Under the pieces are notes generated by a model, which searched no databases, had not been told where the DNA came from, and saw nothing but the letters and a program-made list of their open reading frames with translations. Source: Bartonella sp. AU55XJBT (GTDB taxonomy: Bacteria; Pseudomonadota; Alphaproteobacteria; Rhizobiales; Rhizobiaceae). Taken from it: 64,000 nucleotides of DNA. This document shows, piece after piece, positions 20,251 to 30,427 of the stretch (position 1 is its first letter; the number at the start of each line of letters is the position of its first letter). The position numbers were made by a program, and so were the translations under genes. The stretch covers positions 35,027-99,026 of the forward strand of contig NZ_JAQITC010000010.1 in NCBI RefSeq assembly GCF_028618525.1, read 5' to 3'.

Positions 20251-20679
20251 TTGCCTGTATTTTTCAGCAAAAAATATCTTTTCAATTCACTAAGGTTGAA
20301 ATATCTAAATATAATTCCTATATAAGCACAGCATTATCAGAATAGATAGTCTTTTTTAAGTAAATTGCTTGGAAATATTATTTCTATACACGAAATAATA
20401 ATAAGTCCGTTACAAAATCTTTAACGGATGAGAACTTTCACTCTGATGCGAAACATTAAAACGTTATAAAAATTCCCTTACAAATCCTTAGAAAAAAGGA
20501 TTTTTTATTTAATAAAAGAAGTCCCCTGAAAACAACGCAAGAAATAATAAAAATACGCGTATATTTTAACGACCGGCACCGATATTACACCAGTACAAAG
20601 GTGATAAAAAAATAAGAAAATATTTTTCCTTTATGATAATAATATAACAAAAACACTAGAGATTCGAAAGTATATTTAA
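20251..20679. other. intergenic end of the duplicated block
   Basis: AT-rich and non-coding; 20275-20330 resembles 15415-15480. The region before 20680 should hold the promoter of the next small gene; no clear boxes assigned. Confidence 0.4.
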
Positions 20680-20961
20680 ATGAGCCGAAAGAAAAAATTG
20701 ACAAATTCTTTTTATGTATTTCTTAAAGAAATATTCAGCAGTATCAGTCTAAAATTACTTATCCTTTCATTCTTCATTGGTATTGTAATGAAATTTTTTG
20801 GATGGACACCTCACAACCTCATACACAAAATAATAGATTTTCTTCACTCTTTATGGGGAACAGGATTTATAACGCTTAAAAACTTCTTCCACATAACCAT
20901 GACGGGCGCTATTATTGTTGTGCCTATTTTTCTTGTCTTACGCATTTTTCATAAAAAATAA
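20680..20961 (+). CDS. small DUF6460-type membrane protein
   Basis: 93 residues. A basic N-terminus is followed by two membrane segments: LKLLILSFFIGIVMKFFGWT (about 24-43) and GAIIVVPIFLVLRIFHK at the C-terminus, with an amphipathic stretch (HNLIHKIIDFLHSLWGTGF) between them. The pattern of a mid-protein 'NLI.KI...L..LW..GF' and a terminal 'GAIIVVPI.L.LRI' fits the DUF6460 family of alphaproteobacterial membrane proteins, function unknown. Stands alone, convergent with the TIGR02186 gene. Family call from memory of the motif, moderately sure. Confidence 0.7.
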   Translation: MSRKKKLTNSFYVFLKEIFSSISLKLLILSFFIGIVMKFFGWTPHNLIHKIIDFLHSLWGTGFITLKNFFHITMTGAIIVVPIFLVLRIFHKK

Positions 20962-20984
20962 ACGCCTTATAACATTTTTTTTCG

Positions 20985-21797
20985 CTAATCTTTTCGAAAA
21001 ATCAAACGACATAAAAATCCTGTGGTCACAGCAATAATCACCGCAAAAATACCATAGAGGAAACGATACTTGTGCGCCGCATAGAAAATTGTATAAGCGA
21101 TATGTGCTTTAACAATTTCAAGAGTCGTTGTTGCACTATCAATAAACTGCCCATCACGAAAAAGATAAGCACGAGCCTTATAATGCCCAACAGGAATATT
21201 GGCAGGTAAACGAAAATGTGCTGTGAAAAGTTTATCAGAACCAAAACGAACACCGCCTACTTCTTCATAATAAAGACTTTTAGCTTTTTGCAGTTTTATA
21301 AGTTCATCACGAAAAATTTGTACTTTTTTCTGATCCTTTTCATCTGTCTGTAATGGTAAATAGAGTACCCCTACCCCCAAACGTTTATAATCTTCGATGC
21401 TGGTAATATCATCAATTTCACGCGTTGTGACCATAGAGTAAAAAAGAGGAACATTTTTAAAAATAAGGGAATCCGTATTAACCCATACACCGGCATTGCG
21501 TTTTTTTTCCCGCATGATCATTGGCCGAGTTTGTCCTTCCAAGCTTACAACAACATCATAACGGTTCTGTTGAGAATATAATGGATCAATATTTTCCAAA
21601 ACACCAGCAATATAAAGATCACGACCCGCAAAATTTGTATCCACCGTAATCGTATTCGTTGTGACGATAATTTGGACAGTTTCGTGATCAATTTGATCAA
21701 TAAATGTTTTTTCTGTTGTCCCCACATGTGACCATGTAGAAAAAGAAACAAAACAAAAGCAACTTGCAATGATGCATAAAGAAAATAATCTACCCAT
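20985..21797 (-). CDS. TIGR02186-type periplasm-facing membrane protein
   Basis: 270 residues: signal sequence (LFSLCIIASCFCFVSFSTW), a beta-rich extracytoplasmic domain (FAGRDLYIAGVLEN, DVVVSLEGQTRPMIMREK, LPANIPVGHYKARAYLFRDG) and one C-terminal membrane anchor (FLYGIFAVIIAVTTGFLCRLIF). This domain layout and its place two bases after a TauE/SafE permease are characteristic of the alphaproteobacterial TIGR02186 family. Its precise role is unknown; neighbouring position suggests it helps the permease, perhaps in export of sulfur-containing or other organic anions (inference). Confidence 0.8.
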   Translation of the reverse strand: MGRLFSLCIIASCFCFVSFSTWSHVGTTEKTFIDQIDHETVQIIVTTNTITVDTNFAGRDLYIAGVLENIDPLYSQQNRYDVVVSLEGQTRPMIMREKKRNAGVWVNTDSLIFKNVPLFYSMVTTREIDDITSIEDYKRLGVGVLYLPLQTDEKDQKKVQIFRDELIKLQKAKSLYYEEVGGVRFGSDKLFTAHFRLPANIPVGHYKARAYLFRDGQFIDSATTTLEIVKAHIAYTIFYAAHKYRFLYGIFAVIIAVTTGFLCRLIFRKD

Positions 21798-21799
21798 TT

Positions 21800-22726
21800 T
21801 TATCTCATAAGAATATCCAGAGAGAAAAGATTATCAGGGCGTATAAATAATTGAAAAGCAAGACGCATACACACAATCAACACCAAACACGCAAGGGCCA
21901 TACGCAATTGTTCAGCCTTTAACTTCCGTCCAGCCCGTGTTCCATATTGTGCACCAATACTTCCTCCAAGCATTAACAAAAAAGCCAAGACAATATCAAC
22001 GGACTGATGAGTCATACTTTGCAAAACTGTCGTGAAAGAAGACACAAATGTAATCTGAAAAAGTGAAGTCCCTATCACAACATTGGTTGGAACACGCAGA
22101 AGGTAAATCAATGCAGGGATCATAAAAAATCCCCCACCAATTCCCATAATAGAAGACAACAACCCAACAATAAGACCAATCCCTAACACTGGAATAATGC
22201 TGACATAGATCATAGAAGCTCGGAAACGCATTTTTAACGGTAAGCGATGAATCCAGTTATGTCGATGTCGACTTGCAAGACGAACATTGGCTTTTCCTAA
22301 CCTACGCTTGCGCCTCATATCATACCAGCTTTCAACAATCATCAAGCTTCCTATACTTCCAAGAAGAATCACATAAAGAAGCGAAATCATAAGATCTAAT
22401 TGACCTAACTTTTTCAAAACAGAAAAAATCTGAATCCCAATTAATGAACCACCCCCTCCTCCCATGGCCAAAATAATGCCAAGCTTGATATCAAGAGTCC
22501 GTCGTCTAAAATGTGTAATAGCCCCCGTTACAGATGATGCAATCATCTGGTTGGCCCCTGTTCCAACAGCAATAGCAGGAGGAATATTATAAAAAATCAA
22601 TAAAGGCGTAATGAGGAAACCACCACCAATGCCAAAAAGTCCTGAAAAAAAACCAGCAACGACTCCCATACCAATCAAGATCAGCATATTGAGTGACATT
22701 TCAGCAATTGGCAAATAAATACTCAC
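21800..22726 (-). CDS. TauE/SafE family permease
   Basis: Inner-membrane anion permease of the sulfite/organosulfonate exporter family, about 308 residues from the chosen GTG start (SIYLPIAEMSLNM). Two inverted halves each start with the family glycine motif: GFFSGLFGIGGGFLITPLLI in the first, GLLSSIMGIGGGFFMIPALI in the second, with the following GTG/GTS signature (AVGTGANQM, VIGTSLFQI). A TTG at 22783 gives 19 more residues and also has a GAGGAG ribosome site, so the longer form cannot be excluded; the family usually begins at IYLPIAE. Two bases separate it from the TIGR02186 gene, so both are one transcription unit. Confidence 0.85.
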   Translation of the reverse strand: MSIYLPIAEMSLNMLILIGMGVVAGFFSGLFGIGGGFLITPLLIFYNIPPAIAVGTGANQMIASSVTGAITHFRRRTLDIKLGIILAMGGGGGSLIGIQIFSVLKKLGQLDLMISLLYVILLGSIGSLMIVESWYDMRRKRRLGKANVRLASRHRHNWIHRLPLKMRFRASMIYVSIIPVLGIGLIVGLLSSIMGIGGGFFMIPALIYLLRVPTNVVIGTSLFQITFVSSFTTVLQSMTHQSVDIVLAFLLMLGGSIGAQYGTRAGRKLKAEQLRMALACLVLIVCMRLAFQLFIRPDNLFSLDILMR

Positions 22727-22905
22727 TGGCAGAACCTTTAAGATAATTTGAGGCTTTTTAGCAATTGGAGAGTCTTTCTCCAACTCTCCTCTTTTCCAAT
22801 AATCTCTGTTGCGTGTTTAAAAGGATAATTTCAATTGCCATAGCTTTCGCACAATTTATGAATGCGTAATACATTTCACATCTATTAACATCAACAGCGT
22901 AAAAA

Positions 22906-23757
22906 CTAAAAAAAACGAGCTCCTTTTAAAAAGCTATAAAAACATAACGTTATCGCACCCATAAATGCAACGGTTAAAAAACAAAGGGCTCTTTTTTTTA
23001 ACCAATAAGATAAAAAAGAGACATGTCTGCGGGACTGCACCTTTAAGGCAGGGGAAAAATCATTCTCAGTGCAATGATGAGGTACTGAACAATGGTTAGA
23101 TGCTGGAACTCCTATACCTTTTTCTTCTATCACAGTATGCTCCGCTGCTCCTTCAGTCTTTTTAAAAGAAGACTTCAGAGCATCACTTGGAAAAAGTGCA
23201 TCATTGGGTAGAGAGCTTTTATTTTCTTGCTGCAACGCATTTTCAGCATTTATTTGGAGTGGCGTTAAACTGTTTTGTCCTGAAAAACTTTGCGCCTTTT
23301 GAAGGAATAAGCGTTCTTGATTTCTCTCACATTCCATATGAGCAAGTTTCTGCACAACGGAATCAGATAATTTTGAATGAGGCATCCGTCGTGTTGCAGC
23401 CTCTTCTAAGCTTTTTTTTTCACTCTGTAAACTTTGAACAAGTGTTTTAATCTGCTCTAAAGACTCAAAAAGTCTTTTTTCCCTTTGGCGACGAATATAA
23501 TATTCAGCCAAAATGGCTCGGCTAATGTCATCTAAGTAAGATTTAAAATGTTCTTCGACAGTCCCCTGCGGATTCAAAGGACGAGGTAAATGCTTCATTT
23601 GCATTTGTTCATAAACAGTGCGTAATTTTTGAGCAATATCCGACATTGTTACTTCCACAGGCGTATCCACTCTCCCCTTCTGCTTAATAAAAAAAGAAGG
23701 CTGATCACTCCGAACCTGATTGGCAACCTGGTCGATCGTATGACCCTTCGTATTCAC
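22906..23757 (-). CDS. hypothetical protein with C-terminal membrane anchor
   Basis: 283 residues, not recognised. Soluble N-terminal region with a helical, Gln/Glu/Lys-rich section (DISRAILAEYYIRRQREK, then KTLVQSLQSEKKSLEEAATR) predicted to form a coiled coil around residues 85-130, a low-complexity polar middle, and one membrane segment near the C-terminus (ALCFLTVAFMGAITLCFYSF). A tail-anchored topology fits. No enzyme motif. It stands alone between the permease pair and a 530-base gap. Codon use looks like its neighbours. Function unknown. Confidence 0.6.
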   Translation of the reverse strand: MNTKGHTIDQVANQVRSDQPSFFIKQKGRVDTPVEVTMSDIAQKLRTVYEQMQMKHLPRPLNPQGTVEEHFKSYLDDISRAILAEYYIRRQREKRLFESLEQIKTLVQSLQSEKKSLEEAATRRMPHSKLSDSVVQKLAHMECERNQERLFLQKAQSFSGQNSLTPLQINAENALQQENKSSLPNDALFPSDALKSSFKKTEGAAEHTVIEEKGIGVPASNHCSVPHHCTENDFSPALKVQSRRHVSFLSYWLKKRALCFLTVAFMGAITLCFYSFLKGARFF

Positions 23758-24288
23758 AAATGCCTACCCCTCATTAACTTTTTTGAAAAGAATCGAAAGA
23801 AATGATGAGAAAGAGTACTCTATTTTAGTAAATAGAGCTTTAAGAACTCCCAATTTTTTGCCAATTTTTTTGTTAGAAATATTTTTTCCAATCTTTATCT
23901 AAAATATTTGTCTAATATTGATCCCCAATATTTGAAAGAAAGGTCTTTAATTTTTCTTCCCTCAAAATTTGAAACGTAAAATCATGCCCCCATTTTTATT
24001 TTTTCACTTATTTTTCATCGTATAAAGTCCCTATTGCACCATCATAAAAAAAGCCTATGAAATGAAAAAAGAATATTCTCACAAGAGAGATTGATTTTTT
24101 TACTTTTTATTCAAGCAAATAAGGCAATTATAAAAATGCAAAAGAAATGACGACGAGAAAGTACACGTAAACATAAAAAAACTTATATGAAAGAGAACAT
24201 AAGTTATAAATGAGACTTCATTCTAAACAATTTGGTTTCTTATGCGTATTGCTATAAACTTGTGACCAGACAAACAAAGAGGATCATC
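23758..24288. other. intergenic upstream of the etf genes
   Basis: Very AT-rich. The etfB frame is open upstream to 24232 but the conserved start is at 24289. No RNA gene or terminator recognised; it probably holds the etf promoter. Confidence 0.5.
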
Positions 24289-25035
24289 ATGAAGATAATT
24301 GTCGCTGTCAAACGTGTTGTTGATTATAATATCAAGATACGCGTCAAACCCGATAATACAGGCGTTGATCTGTCTCACGTAAAAATGTCTATGAATCCTT
24401 TTGACGAGATAGCCGTTGAGGAGGCAATTCGCCAAAAAGAATCTGGTAAAATTTCAGAAGTTGTTCTTGTTTCAATTGGACCAGAAGCAGCCCAAGAAAC
24501 TTTACGAACAGGACTTGCCATGGGAGCTGATCGCGCACTTCTTGTCACAACAGATGAAACACTTGAACCCTTAAGCGTCGCTAAGGTTCTCAAAGCCATT
24601 GTTGATGAAGAAAAACCCGATATGGTCTTTTTAGGAAAACAAGCAATTGATGATGATAACAACCAAACGGGACAAATGCTTGCCGCTCTTCTTGGTTGGG
24701 GACAGGCAACTTTTGCCTCACATCTTAACATAGAAAATGGGCATGCTACCGTTACGCGTGAGGTTGATAATGGAACACAAACCCTTTGCCTTCCCCTTCC
24801 CATGGTTATGACAACCGATCTACGGCTCAATGAGCCACGTTACACCTCTCTCCCCAATATCATGAAAGCAAAAAAGAAAAACATTGAACAAAAAGCTCTT
24901 GCTGATCTTGGCATCGATACGAAAGCACGCCTAACAATTTTAAGTGTTGAAGAGCCCAAACCCCGTCAATCTGGGATTAAAGTTGCTAATGTGGTAGAGC
25001 TTATCAGCGCACTAAAACAAAAAAACTGCATTTAA
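24289..25035 (+). CDS. etfB: electron transfer flavoprotein beta subunit
   Basis: Beta subunit of ETF, which accepts electrons from acyl-CoA and other flavoprotein dehydrogenases and binds AMP. 248 residues, the usual length. Starts [31 protein letters not shown] is the family N-terminal motif, and [24 protein letters not shown] plus [14 protein letters not shown](TS)LPNIMKAK are the AMP-binding and recognition-loop regions. Start chosen at the ATG after AGAGGATC; the extra upstream codons to 24232 have no conserved content. Followed by etfA after 46 bases. Confidence 0.96.
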   Translation: MKIIVAVKRVVDYNIKIRVKPDNTGVDLSHVKMSMNPFDEIAVEEAIRQKESGKISEVVLVSIGPEAAQETLRTGLAMGADRALLVTTDETLEPLSVAKVLKAIVDEEKPDMVFLGKQAIDDDNNQTGQMLAALLGWGQATFASHLNIENGHATVTREVDNGTQTLCLPLPMVMTTDLRLNEPRYTSLPNIMKAKKKNIEQKALADLGIDTKARLTILSVEEPKPRQSGIKVANVVELISALKQKNCI

Positions 25036-25081
25036 TATTCTCTAGAGTAAAAGCAATACTCACATAAAAGGGTAAAAATTT

Positions 25082-26002
25082 ATGGCAATTCTTTTATTAG
25101 CCGATCATCATACAGAAGAAACCGCAAAAGCACTCACCGCTGCGCACGCACTCAAGAGCGATATCGATATTTTAGTTTGTGGAGAAAACATTCAAACGAT
25201 AGCAGAAAAGAGTGCTAAACTTAATGGTGTGCGGCAAGTTCTTATTGCTGACGCTGATTATTTAGCCCATCAACTTGCCGAGCCTATAGCCGATACAATT
25301 ATCACATTAGCCAATGATTATGATGTGATCATGGCGCCATCCAGCAGTACTGGAAAAAATGTGATGCCGCGCGTAGCTGCCCTTCTTGATCTTATGCAAA
25401 TTTCAGATATTACCGCCGTTCTTTCACCCGATACCTTCAAACGACCCATTTATGCAGGCAATGCAGTTGAAACTATCCGCAGCCATGATCACACAAAGAT
25501 TATCACCGTTCGCACAGCCTCTTTCACACAAACGCCTTCCCAAAATAATTCTGCACCCATTAAAACAATAACACCAGCGCCCAATCCCAATCTTTCTTCT
25601 TTTGTAAGAGTAGAAACCAACAAAAGTGATCGTCCTGATCTTACCTCTGCACGTGTTATTATCTCAGGCGGGCGTGGTCTTGGTTCACAAGAACAATTTA
25701 TGACCCTTCTTCTTCCCCTTGCAAACAAATTAAATGCTGCTTTAGGGGCCAGCCGCGCAGCAGTTGACGCAGGTTATGCTCCTAATGATTGGCAAATTGG
25801 ACAAACAGGAAAAGTCGTTGCCCCTAAACTCTATATCGCTGTTGGCATTTCCGGTGCAATCCAGCATTTAGCCGGTATAATGGATGCACAAATTATTGTT
25901 GCCATTAACAAAGATGAAGAAGCACCCATCATGCAAATTGCCGATTACGCCCTTGTCGGTGATCTCCACCAAATTATTCCAGAATTGGAGAAAGCTTTAT
26001 AA
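25082..26002 (+). CDS. etfA: electron transfer flavoprotein alpha subunit
   Basis: FAD-binding alpha subunit of ETF, 306 residues. The C-terminal FAD domain is clear: VIISGGRGLGSQEQF near 195-210, GASRAAVDAGYAPNDWQIGQ, then KLYIAVGISGAIQHLAGI and INKDEEAPIMQIADYALVGD. N-terminal Rossmann-like half begins MAILLLADHH. Forms a heterodimer with EtfB in the cytoplasm and passes electrons to ETF:ubiquinone oxidoreductase, whose gene starts three bases after this stop. Confidence 0.96.
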   Translation: MAILLLADHHTEETAKALTAAHALKSDIDILVCGENIQTIAEKSAKLNGVRQVLIADADYLAHQLAEPIADTIITLANDYDVIMAPSSSTGKNVMPRVAALLDLMQISDITAVLSPDTFKRPIYAGNAVETIRSHDHTKIITVRTASFTQTPSQNNSAPIKTITPAPNPNLSSFVRVETNKSDRPDLTSARVIISGGRGLGSQEQFMTLLLPLANKLNAALGASRAAVDAGYAPNDWQIGQTGKVVAPKLYIAVGISGAIQHLAGIMDAQIIVAINKDEEAPIMQIADYALVGDLHQIIPELEKAL

Positions 26003-26005
26003 GCC

Positions 26006-27667
26006 ATGAAAGCACCTCTGCATGACCAGCGTGAAAGTATGGAGTTTGACATCGTCATTGTCGGAGCAGGTCCTGCAGGGCTTTCCGCTGCAATTCGTCT
26101 GAAACAAATTAATCCTGAACTTTCTGTCACAATTGTTGAAAAAGGGACTGAAGTTGGAGCCCATATTCTCTCTGGCGCCGTTGTTGATCCCATCGGTATT
26201 GATACACTCCTACCGGAATGGAGAAGTGACCACGACCATCCCTTCACAACCCCTGTTACCCGTGACCAGTTTTTTTTTCTAAAACCTCACAAAGCGACAC
26301 GATTGCCCAATATCTTGCACCCCAAAATCTTATCCAATGACGGGTGTTATATCGTTTCACTTGGGAATGTTTGCCGCTGGCTAAGCAAAAAAGCCGAAGC
26401 ACTAGGTGTAGAAATTTATCCAGGTTTTGCCGCAACAGAGACCATCCAGAATGAGAACGGAGCCATCATTGGTGTCCTCACGGGGGATATGGGACGTAAT
26501 AAAGATGGAACTCCTGGAAAAAATTATATGCCTGGTATGGCATTATTGGCAAAATATACACTAATTGCGGAAGGCGCACGCGGCTCCATTGCAAAACGAC
26601 TGATACAAACGTTCAACCTTAGCAAGAATCGTGAACCCCAAAAGTTTGGTCTTGGTCTCAAAGAGCTCTGGGAAATTAAACCGCAAAAACACCAACGCGG
26701 TTTAGTTCAACATTTCACCGGTTGGCCCTTAGACAGTCATACCGGTGGAGGTGGTTTTCTTTATCACCAAGAAAACAATATCATTTCTATCGGTTTTGTT
26801 GTGCACTTAGATTACAAAAACCCTTATCTTTCTCCTTTTGAAGAATTTCAACGTTTTAAAACACATCCAAAACTCTATGAAACCTTCAAAGGTGCAAAGC
26901 GTCTTTCCTATGGTGCCCGTGTTATCAGTGAAGGAGGGTGGCAATCTGTACCAAAGCTCACCTTTCCTGGTGGCGCGCTTATTGGCTGTTCTGCTGGCTT
27001 TGTCAATGTTCCTCGTATCAAAGGATCACACAATGCCATCTTATCAGGCATATTAGCCGCCGATAAAATTGCTACCGCTCTTGCACAAGGACGTACCCAT
27101 GATGAGGTCAAAGAAATCGAAGAACAATGGCGAAAAGGACCCATTGGCAAAGATCTTTATAAAGTGCGAAATGCCAAACCGCTATGGGCAAAATATGGGA
27201 CAAAATATGGAATTAAACTTGCCGGTTTTGATATGTGGTGGCAACAACTGTTTGGATTTTCCTTATTTAAAACACTCTCCCATGGCAAGGAAGATTATGC
27301 TTGTCTTGAACCAGCAGAAAAATTTCACCCCATTGCTTACCCAAAGCCCGATGGTATTATAACTTTTGACCGCCTTACAAGTGTTGCCCTTTCCAATACG
27401 CACCATGAAGAAAATCAACCTTGTCATTTAAAAATAGCCTCGTTGGAAAAACAAAAGGACTCCGAATATGCAATCTATGGAGGACCTTCTACACGCTATT
27501 GCCCCGCCGCTGTCTACGAATGGCTAGAGTCTCATGATCATCTAACGTATAGGATCAACGCTTCAAATTGCATACATTGTAAAACGTGCGACCTCAAAGA
27601 TCCAAACCAAAACATCATTTGGACCTGTCCACAAGGCAGCGAGGGTCCCTTCTACCCCAATATGTAA
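26006..27667 (+). CDS. electron transfer flavoprotein:ubiquinone oxidoreductase
   Basis: Membrane-associated flavo-iron-sulfur enzyme that reoxidises ETF and reduces ubiquinone. 553 residues, as expected. FAD-binding motif DIVIVGAGPAGLSAAIRL at about 13-30; GAHILSGAVVDP; the ubiquinone-binding loop region GGGGFLYHQENN; GALIGCSAGFVNVPRIKGSH; and the C-terminal 4Fe-4S ferredoxin-like domain with four Cys in NCIHCKTCDLKDPNQ and WTCPQG. Third gene of the etf operon, so the complete electron path is encoded together. Symbol left blank because naming varies. Confidence 0.96.
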   Translation: MKAPLHDQRESMEFDIVIVGAGPAGLSAAIRLKQINPELSVTIVEKGTEVGAHILSGAVVDPIGIDTLLPEWRSDHDHPFTTPVTRDQFFFLKPHKATRLPNILHPKILSNDGCYIVSLGNVCRWLSKKAEALGVEIYPGFAATETIQNENGAIIGVLTGDMGRNKDGTPGKNYMPGMALLAKYTLIAEGARGSIAKRLIQTFNLSKNREPQKFGLGLKELWEIKPQKHQRGLVQHFTGWPLDSHTGGGGFLYHQENNIISIGFVVHLDYKNPYLSPFEEFQRFKTHPKLYETFKGAKRLSYGARVISEGGWQSVPKLTFPGGALIGCSAGFVNVPRIKGSHNAILSGILAADKIATALAQGRTHDEVKEIEEQWRKGPIGKDLYKVRNAKPLWAKYGTKYGIKLAGFDMWWQQLFGFSLFKTLSHGKEDYACLEPAEKFHPIAYPKPDGIITFDRLTSVALSNTHHEENQPCHLKIASLEKQKDSEYAIYGGPSTRYCPAAVYEWLESHDHLTYRINASNCIHCKTCDLKDPNQNIIWTCPQGSEGPFYPNM

Positions 27668-27955
27668 CCTCTCCCCAATATCATCATTATTCATTCTCCT
27701 AAAATTGAAATAGACAAAACGCAATGAATCAAAATATTTCCCTTAAGATCAGAAATCTATCAATCACCTTCATGCATAAGATCTTTCACGATACAAAAAG
27801 TTATCCTCTTGTGAAGTGATCAACTATTTCGCAAGGAGGCACGAGCAAATAAGCCGTTGTAATGATAAAAATGTGCTGGTAAAAAGTGAGCAAAAATAAC
27901 TTATGAGTACGGATAATATCTTGTAGTAAGGGGAATTTGATGAAGAGAAAAGAGC
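27668..27955. other. intergenic between ETF-QO and rsmI genes
   Basis: Non-coding, AT-rich. A loose inverted repeat (CCTCTTGTGAA near 27808 with TTCGCAAGGAGG near 27830) might form a weak terminator. Nothing else seen. Confidence 0.35.
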
Positions 27956-28846
27956 ATGTGTGAGAATGCATATTTTATAGGTGCGCATGCTTATTCGTCC
28001 CCCATCATAGAGCCAGGGCTTTATCTTGTAGCAACGCCTATTGGAAATCTTGCAGATATTACGCTTCGTGCTTTGCAAGTGCTGGCAGGCGTTGATATTT
28101 TAGCGTGTGAGGATACGCGAGTAACACGTGTTTTGTTGCAACGTTACGGTATTCAAAAAAAAGCTTTTCTCTATCATGAATATAATGCGCAAAAAGCAGG
28201 TCCAAAGCTCTTAACGGCTTTAGCGGAAAATAAAACGATAGCACTTGTTTCAGATGCGGGAACACCGCTTATTTCTGATCCTGGATTTCGATTAGTCGAA
28301 GCAGCCCGTAAGGAAGGTCATAAAATTATTCCGATCCCTGGAGCATCAGCTCTTTTAGCAGCTCTGATACCAACAGGGCTTCCTACAGATAGCTTTTTCT
28401 TTGCAGGTTTTTTAAGTGCACGCAAAGCGCAGCGTCAAAAACGATTAGAACAATTAAAAGAGATTCCAGCGACTTTGATTTTTTATGAATCACCGCATCG
28501 TCTTATTGAAACTTTACAAGATATGGTCACTCTTTTTTCGGCGGATAGACCTGCTGCCATTTGTCGTGAATTAACAAAAAAGTTTGAAACTGTAGACGTT
28601 TCTAATTTGGGAAGTTTGTTGGAAAGTTATAAAAAACAGACACAGATTCGTGGGGAAATTGTTGTGCTTGTTGGAGAATCATCATCGCCTTTTTTAAATG
28701 TAATAAGTGATCAAGAAGTTGATGAAATGTTATTAGAACACGCACAGACACATTCCACGGCTCAAGCCGCAGCTTTGGTTGCAAAAAAGACTGGGTTTAA
28801 AAAGCAGGAACTTTTTCAGCGGTTAATTTTTCTAAAAAATATGTAA
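27956..28846 (+). CDS. rsmI: 16S rRNA 2'-O-methyltransferase (C1402)
   Basis: SAM-dependent tetrapyrrole-methylase-fold enzyme that methylates the ribose of C1402 in 16S rRNA. 296 residues. [20 protein letters not shown] at about 22-41, [51 protein letters not shown] and FYESPHRL(I)ETL are the RsmI signature blocks in order. A C-terminal helix-turn-helix-like part follows. Paired with yraN four bases downstream, the usual bacterial neighbour. Confidence 0.95.
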   Translation: MCENAYFIGAHAYSSPIIEPGLYLVATPIGNLADITLRALQVLAGVDILACEDTRVTRVLLQRYGIQKKAFLYHEYNAQKAGPKLLTALAENKTIALVSDAGTPLISDPGFRLVEAARKEGHKIIPIPGASALLAALIPTGLPTDSFFFAGFLSARKAQRQKRLEQLKEIPATLIFYESPHRLIETLQDMVTLFSADRPAAICRELTKKFETVDVSNLGSLLESYKKQTQIRGEIVVLVGESSSPFLNVISDQEVDEMLLEHAQTHSTAQAAALVAKKTGFKKQELFQRLIFLKNM

Positions 28847-28850
28847 AATA

Positions 28851-29231
28851 ATGCGTAAGATGATACAAAAAAGACAGAGACAAAAATCTTTTTATCGGGG
28901 AGTTCGTGCAGAAAAATTGGCCGCTTGGTGGTTGCGTTTCAAAGGATTCCACATAGCCGAAATGCGTTTTAAAACAAAGTGTGGAGAAATTGATTTAATT
29001 GCACGACGTGGAAATCTTGTGTTAATTGTTGAAGTTAAAGCACGTTCAACGCTGGTAGAAGCAATGGAAGCGGTTTCCCATATGAATGAAAGGCGAATTG
29101 AGGCAGCAGCCGATATTTGGCTCGCACGACAAAAAGATTATGCCCTTTTGTCTGTACGCTTTGATTTGATAGCAATTTTACCTTGGCGCTTGCCACAACA
29201 TATCCCAGCATTTTTTACCTCTGATCAATAA
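28851..29231 (+). CDS. yraN: YraN/UPF0102 family endonuclease-like protein
   Basis: 126 residues. Restriction-endonuclease-like fold: [20 protein letters not shown], then [25 protein letters not shown], giving the E...D...E-x-K pattern of the nuclease fold (GEID and EVK). Function of the UPF0102 family is unsettled. It follows rsmI by four bases and is co-transcribed. Confidence 0.9.
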   Translation: MRKMIQKRQRQKSFYRGVRAEKLAAWWLRFKGFHIAEMRFKTKCGEIDLIARRGNLVLIVEVKARSTLVEAMEAVSHMNERRIEAAADIWLARQKDYALLSVRFDLIAILPWRLPQHIPAFFTSDQ

Positions 29232-29334
29232 GATGCGAATCACGTTTTAACCATACTCAATAAAAAACATTTCGCCTTTATGTGTATATGCGTTAAAAAG
29301 TCTATAACCGTTTGAGCGCTATAAGGAGCGAAAT

Positions 29335-29580
29335 ATGGATGATTATGAAAAGTTTGCAACAGGTTTGCTCATTGTTTTTGGAGCGCTGATTATTGGTGGT
29401 TTAATGGCAATGCATATTGTACTGATGAATAAACCAGGTTTTTTATTTGCATTAGCTGCAGCTGTTGTTGGTTGGTTTTCTGCTTTTGCTGTTCTATTTG
29501 ACAAGCCAAAAATCTATTTGGGGTTGATTATTCTTGCAATGCTCTGCGTTGCTTCTTCAATTAGCATTTATGTTAGTTAA
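29335..29580 (+). CDS. small integral membrane protein
   Basis: 81 residues with three hydrophobic segments: GLLIVFGALIIGGLMAMHIV, GFLFALAAAVVGWFSAFAVL and LGLIILAMLCVASSISIYVS. A good ribosome site (AAGGAGCG) precedes the ATG. Not recognised beyond being a small membrane protein; no catalytic or binding motif. Lies between yraN and the proC-like gene. Confidence 0.7.
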   Translation: MDDYEKFATGLLIVFGALIIGGLMAMHIVLMNKPGFLFALAAAVVGWFSAFAVLFDKPKIYLGLIILAMLCVASSISIYVS

Positions 29581-29635
29581 AACATCTAAGCTGTTGATTG
29601 AGATTCATTTAAAAATGCAAAACTGAGGAATAAAA

Positions 29636-30427
29636 ATGAAACTTGGTTTTTTGGGAACAGGCACAATCAGCGCTTCAATGATTGAGGGACTCATGACAAG
29701 CGCCTTTAATGTTTCTTCCATTATTGTTTCACCGCGCAATACACAAACAGCAGAGCGTCTTTCACGCACTTATGATAAGGTTATGATTGCTGAAAATAAC
29801 CAAGCGTTGCTCGATGTGAGTGATTGTGTTTTTCTTTGTTTGCCCAACCAAATTGCAGAAGACGTTTTGCGCTCTCTTCGTTTTCGTCCAGAACAGTTGG
29901 TTATTTCCGTTCTCGCTATGGCAAAAGCAGCAGAAGTGGAAGAGTGGATCAACCATAAAGTTTATCGTGCTGTTCCGTTACCTTTTGTTGCAGAGTGTAA
30001 AAATTTGACACCCATTTATCCCGATCATCCCTTTTTACGCACCTTATTTGATACATTGGGGGGCACATTGGTGCTAGAGAAGGAAGAACAGTTTAATCTT
30101 TTTATGACAGCAGGCTCTCTTATGGGCGTGTATTTTAATTTTATAGAAACAGCTCATCAATGGTTTATAACACAGGGGTTGAAAAAACAGCAATCAGCAG
30201 AGTTTCTTACCATGATGTTTGGAAATCTTACGGATGAAATGCGTAAAATTATAGCAACGGATCATTCTACCTCTCTTAATTTTGCACTGCTTGAAAAAGA
30301 GTTTTCAACAAAGGGAGGAACAAATGAATTTTTGTCAAATTATTTTTCTCATCAAGGAGGAAGAAGAGCTTTAACAACGGCTCTTGAAGCGACTTTACAA
30401 AAAATGAACACTTCTAAAAAAACTTAA
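29636..30427 (+). CDS. pyrroline-5-carboxylate reductase-like NAD(P)-binding protein
   Basis: 263 residues. N-terminal dinucleotide-binding fold MKLGFLGTGTISASMIEGL, then CVFLCLPNQIAEDVLRSL and the KVYRAVPLPFVAE segment corresponding to the IRAMPNTP motif of ProC but altered. C-terminal helical dimerisation domain with EKEFSTKGGTNEFLSNYF, where ProC has a P-G-G-T motif. It belongs to the ProC superfamily, but departures in the substrate motif make true P5C reductase activity uncertain. Monocistronic-looking, ribosome site TGAGGAA before the ATG. Confidence 0.75.
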   Translation: MKLGFLGTGTISASMIEGLMTSAFNVSSIIVSPRNTQTAERLSRTYDKVMIAENNQALLDVSDCVFLCLPNQIAEDVLRSLRFRPEQLVISVLAMAKAAEVEEWINHKVYRAVPLPFVAECKNLTPIYPDHPFLRTLFDTLGGTLVLEKEEQFNLFMTAGSLMGVYFNFIETAHQWFITQGLKKQQSAEFLTMMFGNLTDEMRKIIATDHSTSLNFALLEKEFSTKGGTNEFLSNYFSHQGGRRALTTALEATLQKMNTSKKT